Below, piece after piece: positions 55,800 through 63,777 of a DNA stretch of 64,000 nucleotides; the first letter of the stretch is position 1; each line of letters opens with the position of its first letter. The DNA is from an uncultured bacterium (GTDB lineage Bacteria; Bacillota; Clostridia; Lachnospirales; Lachnospiraceae): assembly GCA_947073545.1 (NCBI GenBank), contig CAMTMP010000012.1, positions 33,574-97,573 of the forward strand. The letters are read 5' to 3'. The notes beneath the pieces are model-generated. The model was not told the origin of the DNA and did no database searches. It saw nothing but the letters and a program-made list of their open reading frames with translations. Position numbers and translations under genes: made by a program.

Positions 55800-57774
55800 G
55801 GAAAAGAAACGATTCCGTGCGAAGGCTCTTGCGCGGCGGGACAGTCTGACGGCACAGTGGCGAAGAGACTACAGTGACAGGATCATAAAGAAACTGACAA
55901 GCCTGCCCTGCTATCAAGATGCGGACGCGGTTCTCACTTATGTCAGCTTTCGCAGCGAGGTGGACACCATTTCCCTGATGGAACAGGCTTTTGCGGACGG
56001 TAAGGCTGTGTTTGCGCCAAAGGTTTTGGGAAAAGAAATGGATTTTTTTCGTATCTATTCTTTGGCGGACTTGACGGAAGGCTATCGCGGGATTTTAGAA
56101 CCTTCGGGCGGGCAGTTGATCGATTCGTGGATTGATGACCGATTGGGTCAACGTGAAAAATTCCGGACGGGGAAACCCTTAAATACCAAAGCGGCAGATG
56201 AGAGCGCATTTGGCGCGTCGTCAATTTTGGTTTGTCTGCCCGGCACGGCCTTTGACAGAGCGGGACACCGGATCGGTTACGGCGGCGGATTTTATGACAG
56301 ATTTTTAAGCGGATTTCTAGAAAAGGAAAGCGGGACAGATGCGGCAGCGCATCCGCAGATGAAGTTTACCACCGTCGCGCTTTCCTTTAGCTGTCAGATT
56401 TTTGAGACAATTCCCTGTGAGGCGCATGACATCTGTCCGATGTGTGTGATCACGGAGAAGGAGATTTTCGAATCGTTTCATTGGAAAGGAAAACATATGA
56501 TGGAAAGTATCGGCACGACAGAAATTGACGAATATTTAACGCAGCTCGGCACAAAGGCGCAAACTGCCAAAACGGTTTTGCACGGACTGGACACCGCACA
56601 GAAAAACCATGCACTTACACAGGCGGCGGATGCGCTCGTGCGTGAGAGCGAGAGCATCCTTGCGGCAAATGATAAGGACTGTGTGCGCGCAAAGGAAAAC
56701 GGCATGGCGGAGGGGCTTATCGACCGTCTGAAGCTGACGCCTGCAAGGATAGAGGCGATGGCGGAAGGGCTGAGGCAGATTGCCGCCCTGCCTGATCCGG
56801 TGGGAGAGGTGATGGAGTCCTTTGACCGTCCAAACGGTCTTCACATAGAAAAGGTGCGGGTTCCCATGGGGGTAACCGGTATTATTTACGAGGCCAGACC
56901 GAATGTGACGGCAGACGCTTTCGGCCTTTGTTTTAAGACGGGAAACGCGGTGATCTTGAAGGGCGGCAGAGATGCCTCTTTTTCCAATCAGGCCATTACG
57001 GAAACGATCCGTGAGGCGCTGAAACAGGAAGGCATAGACAAAAACGCCGTACAGTTGATAGAAAACAATGACAGGGCAGTGACCACGGCTTTTATGAGAC
57101 TGAAAGAATACGTAGATGTATTGATTCCAAGAGGCGGTGCCGGACTGATCCGCTCGGTTGTGGAGAACAGTACGATACCCGTGATTGAGACGGGCACCGG
57201 AAACTGTCATATTTATATCGATGAGTCGGCCGACCTGACGAAGGTGATTCCCATCGTGATCAATGCAAAGACCCAGCGCATCGGGGTGTGCAACGCCTGT
57301 GAATCCCTGCTTGTGCATGAAAAGATCGCGGAACAGATTTTGCCCGCTTTGGGAAAGGCCCTTCTGGAAAAGCAGGTGGAGATCCGGGGCGACGAGACGG
57401 TGCTTACACAAATACCGGAGGCGCAGGCCGTGACCGAGGCGGATTATGGGACCGAGTATCTGGATTTGATTCTTTCCGTGAAAACCGTTGCTTCGCTTGA
57501 GGAGGCAATCGCTCACATCAACAAATACAATACGGGGCATTCTGATGCCATTCTGACAGAGGATCAGGCGCATGCACAGAAATTTCTGCGGGAGGTAGAT
57601 TCGGCGTGTGTGTACGTCAATGCTTCCACCCGTTTTACGGATGGCTTCGAGTTCGGTTTCGGGGCGGAGATAGGTATAAGCACCCAAAAACTTCATGCCA
57701 GAGGGCCTATGGGGTTAAAGGAACTGACTTCTTATAAATATCAGATTACAGGAAATGGACAGATACGCCCATAG
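55792..57774 (+). CDS. proA: Fusion: 5-formyltetrahydrofolate cyclo-ligase + glutamate-5-semialdehyde dehydrogenase
   Basis: One uninterrupted frame joins two enzymes. Residues 1-235 are 5-FCL, making 5,10-methenyl-THF from 5-formyl-THF and ATP, with the signature [14 protein letters not shown] (158-171) and an insert of ~35 residues near 105-142. From Met236 the sequence is full-length ProA (425 residues), reducing gamma-glutamyl phosphate to semialdehyde in proline synthesis, with RIGVCNACE holding the catalytic Cys. An internal AAAGGA site lies 7 bp before ATG 56497, so ProA may also be made alone. ATG 55792 is the start; the ORF could be read from 55693. Confidence 0.9.
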   Translation: MDEEKKRFRAKALARRDSLTAQWRRDYSDRIIKKLTSLPCYQDADAVLTYVSFRSEVDTISLMEQAFADGKAVFAPKVLGKEMDFFRIYSLADLTEGYRGILEPSGGQLIDSWIDDRLGQREKFRTGKPLNTKAADESAFGASSILVCLPGTAFDRAGHRIGYGGGFYDRFLSGFLEKESGTDAAAHPQMKFTTVALSFSCQIFETIPCEAHDICPMCVITEKEIFESFHWKGKHMMESIGTTEIDEYLTQLGTKAQTAKTVLHGLDTAQKNHALTQAADALVRESESILAANDKDCVRAKENGMAEGLIDRLKLTPARIEAMAEGLRQIAALPDPVGEVMESFDRPNGLHIEKVRVPMGVTGIIYEARPNVTADAFGLCFKTGNAVILKGGRDASFSNQAITETIREALKQEGIDKNAVQLIENNDRAVTTAFMRLKEYVDVLIPRGGAGLIRSVVENSTIPVIETGTGNCHIYIDESADLTKVIPIVINAKTQRIGVCNACESLLVHEKIAEQILPALGKALLEKQVEIRGDETVLTQIPEAQAVTEADYGTEYLDLILSVKTVASLEEAIAHINKYNTGHSDAILTEDQAHAQKFLREVDSACVYVNASTRFTDGFEFGFGAEIGISTQKLHARGPMGLKELTSYKYQITGNGQIRP

Positions 57775-57825
57775 CCTGTTCGGACATAGCTTCACCTGAT
57801 TCAGGAGGATATTTGTTTTGATGGT

Positions 57826-57891
57826 CATTTTCTGCAAAAAATAGCCACTTTCTGCAAGACACATTGTAAATAGTACATAGCTTGATATAAT
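57826..57891 (+). promoter_or_regulatory. P1: LytTR-type operator and promoter
   Basis: Half-sites CATTTTCTGCA (57826-57836) and CACTTTCTGCA (57846-57856), 20 bp apart. Exactly 7 bp later TTGTAA (57864-57869), 16-bp spacer, TATAAT (57886-57891). Same plan as P2-P4. Confidence 0.8.
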
Positions 57892-57929
57892 GACCGTGTC
57901 AAAATAAATTTAGAAAGGTGGAGTTTTCT

Positions 57930-58080
57930 ATGAGAAAAAACAAGTTTGTGTCGATTGTAGAAAACAGAAAGTAAATCAGCTTTTTATGAAAGTTTGAAAG
58001 CCTTTCAAACTCAGAATCCAAATTTCTTATCGAATATGATTAATGCGGAGTTAGAAAGAAAGTTTTGGGTTAGTATGTAA
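57930..58080 (+). pseudogene. Small P1-driven gene, apparently frameshifted
   Basis: AGAAAGGTGGAG precedes ATG 57930. The frame gives 14 residues (MRKNKFVSIVENRK) then stop. In the +1 frame a coherent peptide continues from KTESKSAFYESLKAF and ends in ELERKFWVSM at 58080. Together they would encode about 50 residues. Either the gene is broken, or a 14-residue peptide is made. Unrecognised; not proven coding. Confidence 0.45.
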
Positions 58081-58123
58081 GCGTATATTAAATAAATAGA
58101 TTTTAGCGGAAAAGCCGATAGAG

Positions 58124-58169
58124 AAAGACCTCTTGAATTGAACTATCATTTGATTTAAGGGGACTTTTT
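58124..58169 (+). terminator. Rho-independent terminator after the P1 transcript
   Basis: AAAGACCTCTTGAA pairs with TTTAAGGGGACTTT (one mismatch, two G-U), followed by T-run. Confidence 0.65.
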
Positions 58170-58493
58170 CATTCTGCTAAAACCCTCTGCTTATTCCATT
58201 TTACTCGTAATAAGGACAAATTAGCAGGAGTTTAGAGTGGTAAGTATGTCAATATCAAAATCTGCATAAAATGGACGAATTATGCAATTTAATTGACTAA
58301 AGTTATAAATAGAATTAAAATATTAGTATGAATACGAAGCGTAGTCGCTTGGGTGACATGATAAATTATACTATATATTAAAAAAAGAGGTACATTAAAG
58401 TTTCAGCGGGATGTATCGAAATGCAAAGTAAGAGGAGTGTGAAATATCGAGTATGGGCTACACTATAATTTCGAGAAAGGGGAACATGAATAT
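58170..58493. other. AT-rich intergenic stretch before the response regulator
   Basis: No ORF or repeat recognised. TATAAT at 58464-58469 may be a -10 for the response regulator; no good -35 seen. No LytTR-like half-site pair here. Confidence 0.35.
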
Positions 58494-59219
58494 ATGTTCA
58501 AAATTGCCATATGTGATGATGAAATTTTCTTTGCAGAAGAATTAAAGAAACTGATTTCTGATTATATGATGGTGAAAGGTCTTGTTTATGAAATAGATAT
58601 ATATACTTCTGGTGAAGCCCTGGTTGATTTAGGGATTGAGATAGTAAAGTATACTGCTGTATTTTTAGACATAAATATGGAGAATATTGATGGCATCAAG
58701 GCGGCAGAAAAGATTAGAGAGGTTAGCAGGGAAGTATTTATTGTATTTGTAACTGCATACGTGAACTATTCTTTGGAAGGATACCGGCTAGATGCTGTTC
58801 GATATTTGCTGAAAGGCAACACGAATTTTGTGAGTGCGGTAAATGAATGTGTTGATGCCCTTATTGATAAGTTAAATTATTCAGTTAAAAAAAAGGTATT
58901 TGATTTTAAGGAAGGTAAAAGAGAAGTATCACTGGAAAGATTATTGTATATTGAAAGTAATCTGCATAAGCTTGCGTTTCATATTATGGAGGATGATATG
59001 AAAATTTATACCATGTATGAAACGTTGAATGAATTAGAGGATAAATTGGCAGTAAATGATTTTATAAGAATACATCAGAGTTATCTTGTGAATATTAAGT
59101 ATATTAAGAAAATTGTAAGATATAAGTTGATATTGTCAAACGGCGTTGAGCTAATCATACCAAAGTCGAGATATACATATGTTAAGCAACGGTTTATATC
59201 ATATCAGGGAGAAGTTTAG
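58494..59219 (+). CDS. agrA: LytTR-family response regulator (AgrA-like)
   Basis: Receiver domain about 1-125 with acidic pair Asp8-Asp9, phosphoacceptor Asp59 (AVFLDINM) and Lys107. The C-terminal half (about 135-235) is a LytTR DNA-binding domain (RLLYIESNLHKLAFH, FIRIHQSYLVNIKYI, IPKSRYTYVK), the class used by AgrA and VirR. It should bind the paired half-sites at P1-P4. GAAAGGGG precedes ATG 58494. Its stop directly abuts the kinase ATG. Confidence 0.92.
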   Translation: MFKIAICDDEIFFAEELKKLISDYMMVKGLVYEIDIYTSGEALVDLGIEIVKYTAVFLDINMENIDGIKAAEKIREVSREVFIVFVTAYVNYSLEGYRLDAVRYLLKGNTNFVSAVNECVDALIDKLNYSVKKKVFDFKEGKREVSLERLLYIESNLHKLAFHIMEDDMKIYTMYETLNELEDKLAVNDFIRIHQSYLVNIKYIKKIVRYKLILSNGVELIIPKSRYTYVKQRFISYQGEV

Positions 59220-60521
59220 ATGTCTGATTTGTTGGCAGAAATACTAATTATACTTTTTGAAGTGCTTTGCTGTGATATTTTTTTTAAAATATTTGCTAAA
59301 TTACGTTATAAGGGATGGATAAACATCGTGCAGCTGATAAGTTTGGGGTGTTGCGTTTTTATAGCTGCAAAAGTGTTATCAGACTCATTTACTGTAAAGC
59401 AGATCGTGATGGCTTCCCTATTTGCCCTGTTTATGTACTGGCATATAAAAATAGGCATTAAGAAAGCGTTTGCGTTGGCAATATTATATCAGGCAACGAT
59501 ATTATCAATAGATTATTTGATATACTTTATAAGTATAGAGTTAAGCTTGATCAATGAAACGGTTGGGAAAAAGTATAGTTTAGAGACTATTTTGGTTATC
59601 CTTCTTGGAAAAGCGATTGCTTTTTTGTGTATTCTTATTATTGGGAGAAAGTTAAGAGAAAAACAAACAGATATGCTTGTTGAAATAGACTGGTTTAAAC
59701 TCCTTATTTTTCCGATTTTTACAATAATTATCATAGCAGCAATGCTTTCGGTATTCAGAAGTGTGACAACATCTGAACAGATCACGCTGTTGTTAATAAG
59801 TTCCTTTGGAATGTTTGGTATGAATATAGTGGTGTTCTATTTTATCAATGATATCGTAGATAGGGAAACTCAGATGTATGAAGATAGGATTTTCAGGTTT
59901 CAAGTAAAAAAACAAGCAGAAATGTATCGTTCTATCTCGGAAAATTATGATAAACAGAGAAGGAATACACACGAGTATAAAAACCAGATTTCATGTATTG
60001 AAACTTTAATGAAAAGAGGCCAATTTTCAAAATTAGAAGAGTATGTAAAGGGAGTTTCCAGTAAGTTCGATAAAGAGGCGGATGCCATTGACACGAATAA
60101 CATAATAGTTAATGCTATTTTGAATACAAAGTATCAGGAAGCAGAGGAAAGCGGGATAGTCTTTGTATTGCGGGTAAATGATTTATCAGAGCTTAGGATC
60201 AAAGATGAAGATATAGTTACTATATTATCTAATCTGCTGAATAATGCGATTGAGGCATGTAAAAAATGTGACGTTAGCAGAAGAGTATTAAAGCTGAAAT
60301 TTGTTAAAGAAGATGAGATGATAAAATTAGGGATTAGAAATACGTTTGATCATACAATTTTTTACGAGAATGGGGAAATAAAATCAACTAAATTAGTGAG
60401 CGTGGAAGAACACGGGGTAGGAATTAAAAATATTATAGAAGTTATTGAGAAGTATGATGGCTCATATGTTATAGAACATGATGATCAGGAGTTCTATTTT
60501 TCGATTATTATTCCTAGTTGA
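59220..60521 (+). CDS. agrC: GHKL sensor histidine kinase (AgrC-like)
   Basis: Six to seven membrane helices at 1-212, then a coiled segment with the phosphoacceptor His251 (RRNTHEYKNQ). GHKL ATPase signs are LSNLLNNAIEAC (337-347) and EEHGVGIKNI (about 394-403). No separate extracellular sensor domain, as in AgrC kinases that sense cyclic peptides through their membrane part. Overlaps nothing but starts directly after the regulator stop (TAGATG). Confidence 0.92.
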   Translation: MSDLLAEILIILFEVLCCDIFFKIFAKLRYKGWINIVQLISLGCCVFIAAKVLSDSFTVKQIVMASLFALFMYWHIKIGIKKAFALAILYQATILSIDYLIYFISIELSLINETVGKKYSLETILVILLGKAIAFLCILIIGRKLREKQTDMLVEIDWFKLLIFPIFTIIIIAAMLSVFRSVTTSEQITLLLISSFGMFGMNIVVFYFINDIVDRETQMYEDRIFRFQVKKQAEMYRSISENYDKQRRNTHEYKNQISCIETLMKRGQFSKLEEYVKGVSSKFDKEADAIDTNNIIVNAILNTKYQEAEESGIVFVLRVNDLSELRIKDEDIVTILSNLLNNAIEACKKCDVSRRVLKLKFVKEDEMIKLGIRNTFDHTIFYENGEIKSTKLVSVEEHGVGIKNIIEVIEKYDGSYVIEHDDQEFYFSIIIPS

Positions 60522-60584
60522 TAATTGAGCGTCTTATATGTCGGATCAGTATTGTGCTTAACTTTAGCTATATGATTATTGCAC

Positions 60585-60651
60585 CATTTTCTGCTCAATA
60601 GTAGCTATTTTCTGCAGAGTATATTGCTTTACTGTATTTTTCCCCTATACT
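60585..60651 (+). promoter_or_regulatory. P2: LytTR-type operator and promoter
   Basis: Half-sites ATTTTCTGC (60586-60594) and ATTTTCTGC (60607-60615), 21 bp apart. Second ends at 60616; after 7 bp TTGCTT (60624-60629), 16-bp spacer, TATACT (60646-60651). Confidence 0.85.
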
Positions 60652-60660
60652 TAATTGAAA

Positions 60661-60715
60661 GAGGAGCTCGTTTTTATGTGCTTGGTATAAAATATAAAAA
60701 GGAGGTAAAGGTAAA
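60661..60715 (+). pseudogene. Remnant of agrB: promoter leader fused to the last codons
   Basis: The stretch ATGTGCTTGG...AGGAGG (60676-60707) aligns with the 3' end of intact agrB (ATGTGCTTGG at 62490-62499). Only about 15 codons remain, with stops. The leader before it aligns with the P3 leader. So nearly all of a second agrB has been deleted. Confidence 0.65.
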
Positions 60716-60856
60716 ATGAAACGAGTAGAAATGATTGCAAAGGGGGCATTAAAAAGAGCAGATAAAATTGCCTAGGCTGAAATAAAGAAGACTGCAATTA
60801 GCTGAGTGTCAGCATGTTCAGCAATTTGGCATCAACCGAAGAAAAGTAATGACATT
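60716..60856 (+). pseudogene. Pseudo-agrD with two in-frame stops
   Basis: Good AAGGAGG before ATG 60716. Translation gives MKRVEMIAKGALKRADKIA, stop TAG at codon 20, then AEIKKTAIS, stop TGA at codon 30, then VSACSAIWHQPKK. Aligned to intact agrD, Cys34 and Trp38-His-Gln-Pro-Lys fall at exactly the same residues, so it is a decayed paralogue. Predicted ring would be CSAIW. No AgrD can be made unless stops are read through. Confidence 0.85.
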
Positions 60857-61400
60857 AGTTTTGGTGGGAGCATTGTTATTGATAGATTCTATTAATATTT
60901 ATGCGGCTGAAAATGTCGTTGAGAGCAGAGATTATACTCCAATTGAAGGAACTAGCATAGACCCATCGATCATGATGGGAACAGAATTGCAAAATGGAGA
61001 AAAAATTATAGTAGGGGACTATACAATAGAATATAGTGAAAATACTGTCTGTCTAAATCCGCATTCGAGAGCAACTACAAAGGACTATAATCATACATCA
61101 CATTATAAAATTACTAATAACGGATCTGAACAGGAATGGTATAAAATTGTGCAGACAACTAACTATACCTACGATGGAAAAACTGCAAGAATAAATACAG
61201 ATCGTTGCAACTTAAACGTTACAAAATATTATGCTGAGGGTAGATATACTGTAGATGATCAAACAGTCGATAATTCAAGTAGTACAGATCCGACCCATAC
61301 AGTTAAATTAACAATGCAATTCCCTTCCCGGTCTCTTACTATCAAAGATGTGGTTACTGTTCATGCAGATGGTACTCACAATTATTCCCATTATGAATAG
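60849..61400 (+). CDS. Secreted protein of unknown function, P2-driven
   Basis: From ATG 60849: hydrophobic MTLVLVGALLLIDS then a likely cleavage near IYAAE; the remaining ~160 residues are Thr/Ser/Tyr/Asn-rich and probably extracellular beta structure. No domain recognised. The start has no ribosome site and lacks a basic n-region; codons before it (INRRKV) would supply one but have no start, so the N-terminus may be damaged. It overlaps the pseudo-agrD end. AT-rich like the island. Confidence 0.6.
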   Translation: MTLVLVGALLLIDSINIYAAENVVESRDYTPIEGTSIDPSIMMGTELQNGEKIIVGDYTIEYSENTVCLNPHSRATTKDYNHTSHYKITNNGSEQEWYKIVQTTNYTYDGKTARINTDRCNLNVTKYYAEGRYTVDDQTVDNSSSTDPTHTVKLTMQFPSRSLTIKDVVTVHADGTHNYSHYE

Positions 61401-61407
61401 GAGATAA

Positions 61408-61605
61408 ATGGTGAAAAAAGGGATAATTTTATTACTTATACTGGCAAGTGTTTGTGTGGTTGCCATTGGAGTTGTTATATGCACCAAAAATACGAAAAGC
61501 GAGATTTTAACTGAGTATGATGAGGTAACTTATACATATGAAGAAACCGAACTTGGTAATAAATTAAATATATCTTCTGAAGATTATTCGCCTACAGAAG
61601 AATAA
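61408..61605 (+). CDS. Small single-pass membrane or secreted peptide-like protein
   Basis: 65 residues: basic start, membrane segment about 4-26 (KKGIILLLILASVCVV), then an acidic tail rich in Glu/Thr/Tyr. AGGAGA lies 3 bp before ATG 61408; GTG 61411 is an alternative. Starts 7 bp after the previous gene's stop, so same operon from P2. Function unknown. Confidence 0.55.
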   Translation: MVKKGIILLLILASVCVVAIGVVICTKNTKSEILTEYDEVTYTYEETELGNKLNISSEDYSPTEE

Positions 61606-61662
61606 ATTATTAACAAAGTTAGGTAGAAAACAGATCTATTTGTGTAATGAGAATCAAACGTC

Positions 61663-61702
61663 AGAAGGGGCTGTCGCGAAAAAACAGTCCCTTCTACTTT
61701 TT
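61663..61702 (+). terminator. Terminator ending the P2 transcript
   Basis: AGAAGGGGCTGT (61663-61674) pairs with ACAGTCCCTTCT (61684-61695), one G-U, then a T-run. The sequence also resembles an IS terminal repeat. Confidence 0.65.
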
Positions 61703-61781
61703 GTATTGTAAATGGTAGATAATGCATAACCCATACAAAATAGGAGCAAACCTGTATGATAGAAACAACTCTGCTCCTGCC

Positions 61782-61870
61782 TTATTGCATTTCATCTTTA
61801 CCGGGCTTCCGGCAGTTCGCGGGCATGTTCGGTGACCATGGGAGCAGGTCATCCCAAAAAAGAACGCTCT
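61782..61870 (-). pseudogene. IS66-like transposase C-terminal remnant
   Basis: On the minus strand, DDLLPWSPNMPANCRKPGKDEMQ then stop resembles the end of IS66 TnpC (LLPW, then a Pro/Cys/Arg segment). No intact transposase; the frame upstream is island sequence. Tentative. It abuts P3. Confidence 0.4.
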
Positions 61871-61879
61871 GGAGTAGCC

Positions 61880-61924
61880 ATTTTCTGCAAAGTGTATTGT
61901 TATTTTTGCAGTTTTCTCTAAACT
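61880..61924 (+). promoter_or_regulatory. P3: agrBD promoter with one remaining LytTR half-site
   Basis: Half-site ATTTTCTGC (61880-61888) in GTAGCCATTTTCTGCA. After 7 bp TTGTTA (61897-61902), 16-bp spacer, TAAACT (61919-61924). The upstream half-site position (61859-61867, AAAGAACGC) matches only 3/9. Confidence 0.75.
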
Positions 61925-61949
61925 TAATACAAAGGAGGGCCGTATATAA

Positions 61950-62534
61950 ATGGTTGAAGAGATAGTATTGAATATAGTTAATCAGATGGAAGCTAAGAAG
62001 ATGATAGAAGAAGGCAGCAGAGATTTTTATGAGTATGCTTTGATTATTATGGCAGAACGCGCGATATCTGTCGGAACTATGTTGATTATTGCCATTATTA
62101 TTAAGCAATTTTTACCAACCGTTGCTTTTCTAATATTTTTTCTTTCACTGAGGAAACGAACCGGGGGCTATCATGCTGATAAGTTCTGGCAGTGCTATTT
62201 ATTGACAGTCATGTCTTATATTGGGGTTGTTCAAGTGGCATCTGTGCTTTCAGAAAAATCCCATATTATGTATGCATTATTGTTTTTTGCGGTGCTTGTT
62301 GTTGAGGTTATTGGAACAGTAAATCATCCAAATATAGATCTTGATGAGAATGAATTGCGAGAAACAAAAAAGTCAGCAAGATTGATTGTACTGATTGAGA
62401 CAGGAGTAATTGTTGTTTTTGCTGTATTAAAAATTAACCAGTTATATGTAAGTTATATGTCAATAGCCATTATATTGTGTTCATCCTTAATGTGCTTGGC
62501 AAAAATGATAAAACAGGAGGTCCGGGTAAGATGA
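61950..62534 (+). CDS. agrB: AgrB-type peptide-processing membrane protease
   Basis: Cysteine endopeptidase that cleaves the AgrD C-terminus and forms the thiolactone. The catalytic pair His75 and Cys82 (RKRTGGYHADKFWQC) has the 7-residue spacing of S. aureus AgrB His77/Cys84. Four to six membrane helices occur across 194 residues, the family length. AAGGAGG lies 11 bp before ATG 61950. It overlaps agrD by 4 bp (ATGA), coupling translation. Confidence 0.95.
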   Translation: MVEEIVLNIVNQMEAKKMIEEGSRDFYEYALIIMAERAISVGTMLIIAIIIKQFLPTVAFLIFFLSLRKRTGGYHADKFWQCYLLTVMSYIGVVQVASVLSEKSHIMYALLFFAVLVVEVIGTVNHPNIDLDENELRETKKSARLIVLIETGVIVVFAVLKINQLYVSYMSIAIILCSSLMCLAKMIKQEVRVR

Positions 62535-62674
62535 GAAGAGCAGAAAAATTTACAGACAAGGCATTAAAAGCAGTGGAGAGGATTGCTCGGAACGAAGCAC
62601 AAAAGACAATGTCTGGAAAAACAGCAGAATGTGCTACAATTTGGCATCAGCCGAAAAGACCGAAAACTAAATAA
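62531..62674 (+). CDS. agrD: AgrD cyclic autoinducer precursor
   Basis: 47 residues. An amphipathic N-terminal helix (FTDKALKAVERIAR) is followed by Cys34-Ala-Thr-Ile-Trp38, then the conserved HQPKRPK tail. The five residues fit the usual thiolactone ring from Cys to the C-terminal residue. AGGAGG 10 bp before ATG 62531. Too small for many gene finders. The exact N-terminal cut is not predictable. Confidence 0.92.
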   Translation: MRRAEKFTDKALKAVERIARNEAQKTMSGKTAECATIWHQPKRPKTK

Positions 62675-62719
62675 TGAAATTATTGTTATAAGGAGTCAAT
62701 ATTAAACAAAGAAAATTTT

Positions 62720-62765
62720 GACAGATTGTTGCACTAAGTTATTAGTGCAGCAGTCTGTCTGTTTT
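62720..62765 (+). terminator. Strong terminator after agrBD
   Basis: An 18-bp stem: GACAGATTGTTGCACTAA (62720-62737) with TTAGTGCAGCAGTCTGTC (62742-62759), two G-U pairs, loop GTTA, then TGTTTT. Confidence 0.85.
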
Positions 62766-62812
62766 GAAAAGGAAGCCAGTTTAATATTGATTAGGTTAAT
62801 TTGGGATATATC

Positions 62813-62942
62813 ATGAATAAAGGTATCAGCGTTGTAATTAAAGATGACGGTATTTGTGATTTTTTTATTAAAAAGAATTGAAGAAAGTGTTGCTGTTGAT
62901 GAAAATAGTGTTTGTCTAGTTGATACTAAAAATTTAGAATAG
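62813..62942 (+). pseudogene. Frameshifted small ORF, unknown
   Basis: From ATG 62813: MNKGISVVIKDDGICDFF then stop after KKN. Removing one T from the poly-T run (about 62863-62869) continues LLKRIEESVAVDENSVCLVDTKNLE to 62942. Looks like a degraded gene of ~43 residues. Weak. Confidence 0.3.
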
Positions 62943-63065
62943 TATCAATTCTAATATGGTATAAAGATAGAACAAAATGTTGAATTAATATAGTAATGGA
63001 GAAAGAGAATTAAGTATAAGAAAGAGCCTTTCAGGATGATATATGCTGAAAGGTTTTTTTGTGCC

Positions 63066-63131
63066 GTTTTCTGCAAAAACAGTTCATTATCTGCAAAGGA
63101 TATTGAATGTGTAATTTAGAAATATTACAAT
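63066..63131 (+). promoter_or_regulatory. P4: LytTR-type operator and promoter
   Basis: Half-sites GTTTTCTGC (63066-63074) and ATTATCTGC (63086-63094), 20 bp apart. Second ends at 63095; after 7 bp TTGAAT (63103-63108), 17-bp spacer, TACAAT (63126-63131). Confidence 0.8.
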
Positions 63132-63229
63132 AAACTTGGAATTGCTTAGAAGAATGAAAAAAGTAAAAGTAACATCTATTTTTAATTGAATAGGACAGAA
63201 AAATTCAGTTTTGGTAGAGGTGAGCGGTT

Positions 63230-63763
63230 TTGAAAAAGTTTTTTTTGATTGTAACTTTTATAATAATAGTGGTTATTGGTGTAATAATGGCAAGCAGTAA
63301 GGAAAATAATTCTTCTTTATATGAAAATATGAATGCAACTGATGAATATATAGATGCAACTGATAACTTAATGAATAGTAAAGATGATATTTTTCAGCAT
63401 GAAAAAAATAGTAAAGATGATAATGCGAAGACCTTAGTAAAACAAAATTGTGTGGCCGACAATTTAGTATATAAAGAGTTTACTTGTGGGGTTTATTATG
63501 ACAAAGGATTAGAGGTGTTAATTGAGAAGGATAAGATAACTTGTGAAACAAAAAGTGAAATGAGTTTAGTTGTTATTTTGGATGGTAATGTATATAAAGA
63601 AATCTCTTTGGATAACTACGAAAACAAGGATATTGAATTTACACTAGAAAAAAGTGGTTATTATATTTTTTTAGTAATTGATGCAGATGGTAATTCTGTT
63701 GATATTTCATCAGCTGTAATGGCAATGAGATTAGCAGATGAGGGCGCTATTTTATTAAACTGA
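63230..63763 (+). CDS. Signal-anchored exported protein, P4-driven
   Basis: TTG start with GAGGTG 7 bp upstream; no ATG fits without losing the signal segment. N-terminal hydrophobic KKFFLIVTFIIIVVIGVIM, then an Asn/Asp/Lys-rich linker with repeated NSKDD, and a beta-rich domain (VVILDGNVYKEISLD, EFTLEKSGYYIFLVID) to residue 177. Unrecognised. Starts about 100 bp after P4. Confidence 0.7.
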   Translation: MKKFFLIVTFIIIVVIGVIMASSKENNSSLYENMNATDEYIDATDNLMNSKDDIFQHEKNSKDDNAKTLVKQNCVADNLVYKEFTCGVYYDKGLEVLIEKDKITCETKSEMSLVVILDGNVYKEISLDNYENKDIEFTLEKSGYYIFLVIDADGNSVDISSAVMAMRLADEGAILLN

Positions 63764-63777
63764 AGGAGGAAAGAATT

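Noticed and set aside
61756..61965. + strand ORF upstream of agrB
   Set aside because: Overlaps P3 and the IS-like remnant; no ribosome site and no similarity; antisense of the transposase tail fits better.
62477..62674. Longer agrD start inside agrB
   Set aside because: The AGGAGG and ATGA overlap place the start at 62531; the longer frame begins within agrB without a ribosome site.
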